A stretch of DNA of 64,000 nt from Alphaproteobacteria bacterium (GTDB lineage Bacteria; Pseudomonadota; Alphaproteobacteria; UBA7879), in assembly GCA_002869105.1 (NCBI GenBank), contig PKTP01000004.1, positions 1 through 64,000 of the forward strand. Direction: 5' to 3'. The position numbers and the translations under genes are program-made. The notes under the pieces were generated by a model. The model searched no databases and was not told the DNA's origin. It saw only the letters and a list, made by a program, of their open reading frames with translations. This document shows positions 63,234-64,000 of this stretch, piece after piece. Position 1 is the first letter of the stretch, and every line of letters begins with the position of its first letter.

Positions 63234-64000
63234 TTACATAAAAGACTGCGGATCGATGTCGATGGTAAGTTTTAAAGGGGCTGGTAGGGTGATGCCAGCC
63301 AGCCATTGCTGCAAGTACGAGGTGTGCAAAATGGTTTTGTCTGATTTGAGCAATAAGCGCCATCGATATGATTTTTTGACCCGAGTCAAGGGGGCGGGCG
63401 TGGGTCCCAGAACTTGAATCCCTGGTTTTTGGGGATGGGATCTTAGAAGAGAGAGGGCTGCTTCTTTGACCTGTGCCTCTCTGGGTCCTTCAAGGATGAG
63501 GGCGGTGAGGCGGCCGTAGGGGGGAAGCCCGAGACGCTGACGTTGTGCTAATTCTGTCTGATAAAATTTTTGGCTATCGTTTTGACAGAGTGCTTGGAAA
63601 GCTGGGTGCTGCGGTGCAAAGGTTTGAAGATAAACATGACCCGGCTTATCGGCCCGGCCCGAGCGACCAGCCACTTGGTGTAGCAGTTGAAAGCTGCGCT
63701 CAGTTGACCGCAAATCATAGTCAATGGGACCCAGGGTTGCATCGACGACACCAACCAACGTTAGGTTAGGAAAATGATGGCCCTTAGCCATTGTTTGGGT
63801 GGCAACAATGACTTGGGCGGATCCAGACTCAATTTGATCAAAAGCCTGCTGCATTTTCTTTGGGGTTGAGAGGGTGTCACTGGTCATCAGTAACAAGGAC
63901 CAATCGGGATGCTTTTCCCGGAGTTCTTCCATCAGCTTTTCAACACCCACACCAAAAAACAAAAATTCATCTGTGTGATTGCAGGTGTTGCAGGCGCTTC
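63234..64000 (-). CDS. priA: Primosomal protein N' (PriA helicase), C-terminal part; 5' end outside window
   Basis: The frame is open to the right edge and starts inside a zinc-binding region: SACNTCNHTDEF lies in the last bases, giving one CxxC pair of the PriA zinc finger, then LFFGVGVEKLMEEL as in PriA. Helicase motif V is QVIVATQTMAKGHHFPNLTLVG, quoted from about 55 residues in, and motif VI is HQVAGRSGRADKPG. The C-terminal PriA domain follows to the end. It restarts stalled replication forks. About 255 residues visible of some 730. Confidence 0.9.
   Translation of the reverse strand, partial: SACNTCNHTDEFLFFGVGVEKLMEELREKHPDWSLLLMTSDTLSTPKKMQQAFDQIESGSAQVIVATQTMAKGHHFPNLTLVGVVDATLGPIDYDLRSTERSFQLLHQVAGRSGRADKPGHVYLQTFAPQHPAFQALCQNDSQKFYQTELAQRQRLGLPPYGRLTALILEGPREAQVKEAALSLLRSHPQKPGIQVLGPTPAPLTRVKKSYRWRLLLKSDKTILHTSYLQQWLAGITLPAPLKLTIDIDPQSFM

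Overview
The window carries a moderate-to-low GC alphaproteobacterial chromosome segment. Three things point to this: the gene order rpsB-tsf-pyrH-frr-uppS-cdsA-rseP-bamA-skp-lpxD-fabZ-lpxA-lpxI-lpxB, the use of LpxI instead of LpxH, and the dusB-(ntrC remnant)-ntrY-ntrX-trkA-dat block. Several signs suggest a host-associated lineage, perhaps a Holosporales/Paracaedibacter-like protist endosymbiont: slots where dxr, ddl, ntrB, most of ntrC and hfq are missing, broken regulators, a leucine-rich-repeat protein and several unrecognised exported proteins. This placement is inference; no 16S rRNA or other marker is present. I saw no tRNA, rRNA, CRISPR array or intact insertion sequence.

Layout. 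1-6.4 kb: tail of an LRR protein, MFS transporter, RNase D, a 2-TM protein with a histone-like Lys/Ala tail, argS (minus strand), a methyltransferase. 6.5-19.7 kb: translation elongation, undecaprenyl and CDP-diglyceride synthesis, outer-membrane assembly (RseP, BamA, Skp) and lipid A synthesis. 19.7-27.9 kb: an orphan minus-strand gene, then dusB, a Fis-sized NtrC remnant, NtrY/NtrX, TrkA and a class IV aminotransferase. 28-31.3 kb: succinate dehydrogenase sdhCDAB. 31.4-37.8 kb: an OmpR/EnvZ-type pair, ftsEX, plsC, accBC. 37.8-43.6 kb: an AT-richer accessory island with a paralogous pair of small unknown proteins, two tandem broken LysR genes, a 2OG-Fe(II) oxygenase, a frameshifted exported protein and about 680 bp without genes. 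43.6-60.5 kb: a complete dcw cluster (mraZ to ftsZ, lacking ddl), most genes joined by ATGA-type overlaps. 60.6-64 kb: a zinc-ribbon membrane protein, two exported unknowns and the 3' part of priA.

How it fits together: most of the window builds the cell envelope. UppS supplies the lipid carrier used by MraY/MurG. The LpxD/A/I/B and FabZ enzymes make lipid A, and RseP, BamA and Skp serve the outer membrane. AccBC, CdsA and PlsC supply lipids, while FtsEX and the dcw proteins divide the cell. The most interesting observations are: the dusB-Fis-like-ntrY arrangement, which looks like an NtrC pared down to its DNA-binding domain and parallels the proposed origin of Fis; a four-repeat MraZ operator; a terminator-like hairpin abutting the dusB start codon; and the decaying accessory island with its unknown small-protein family.
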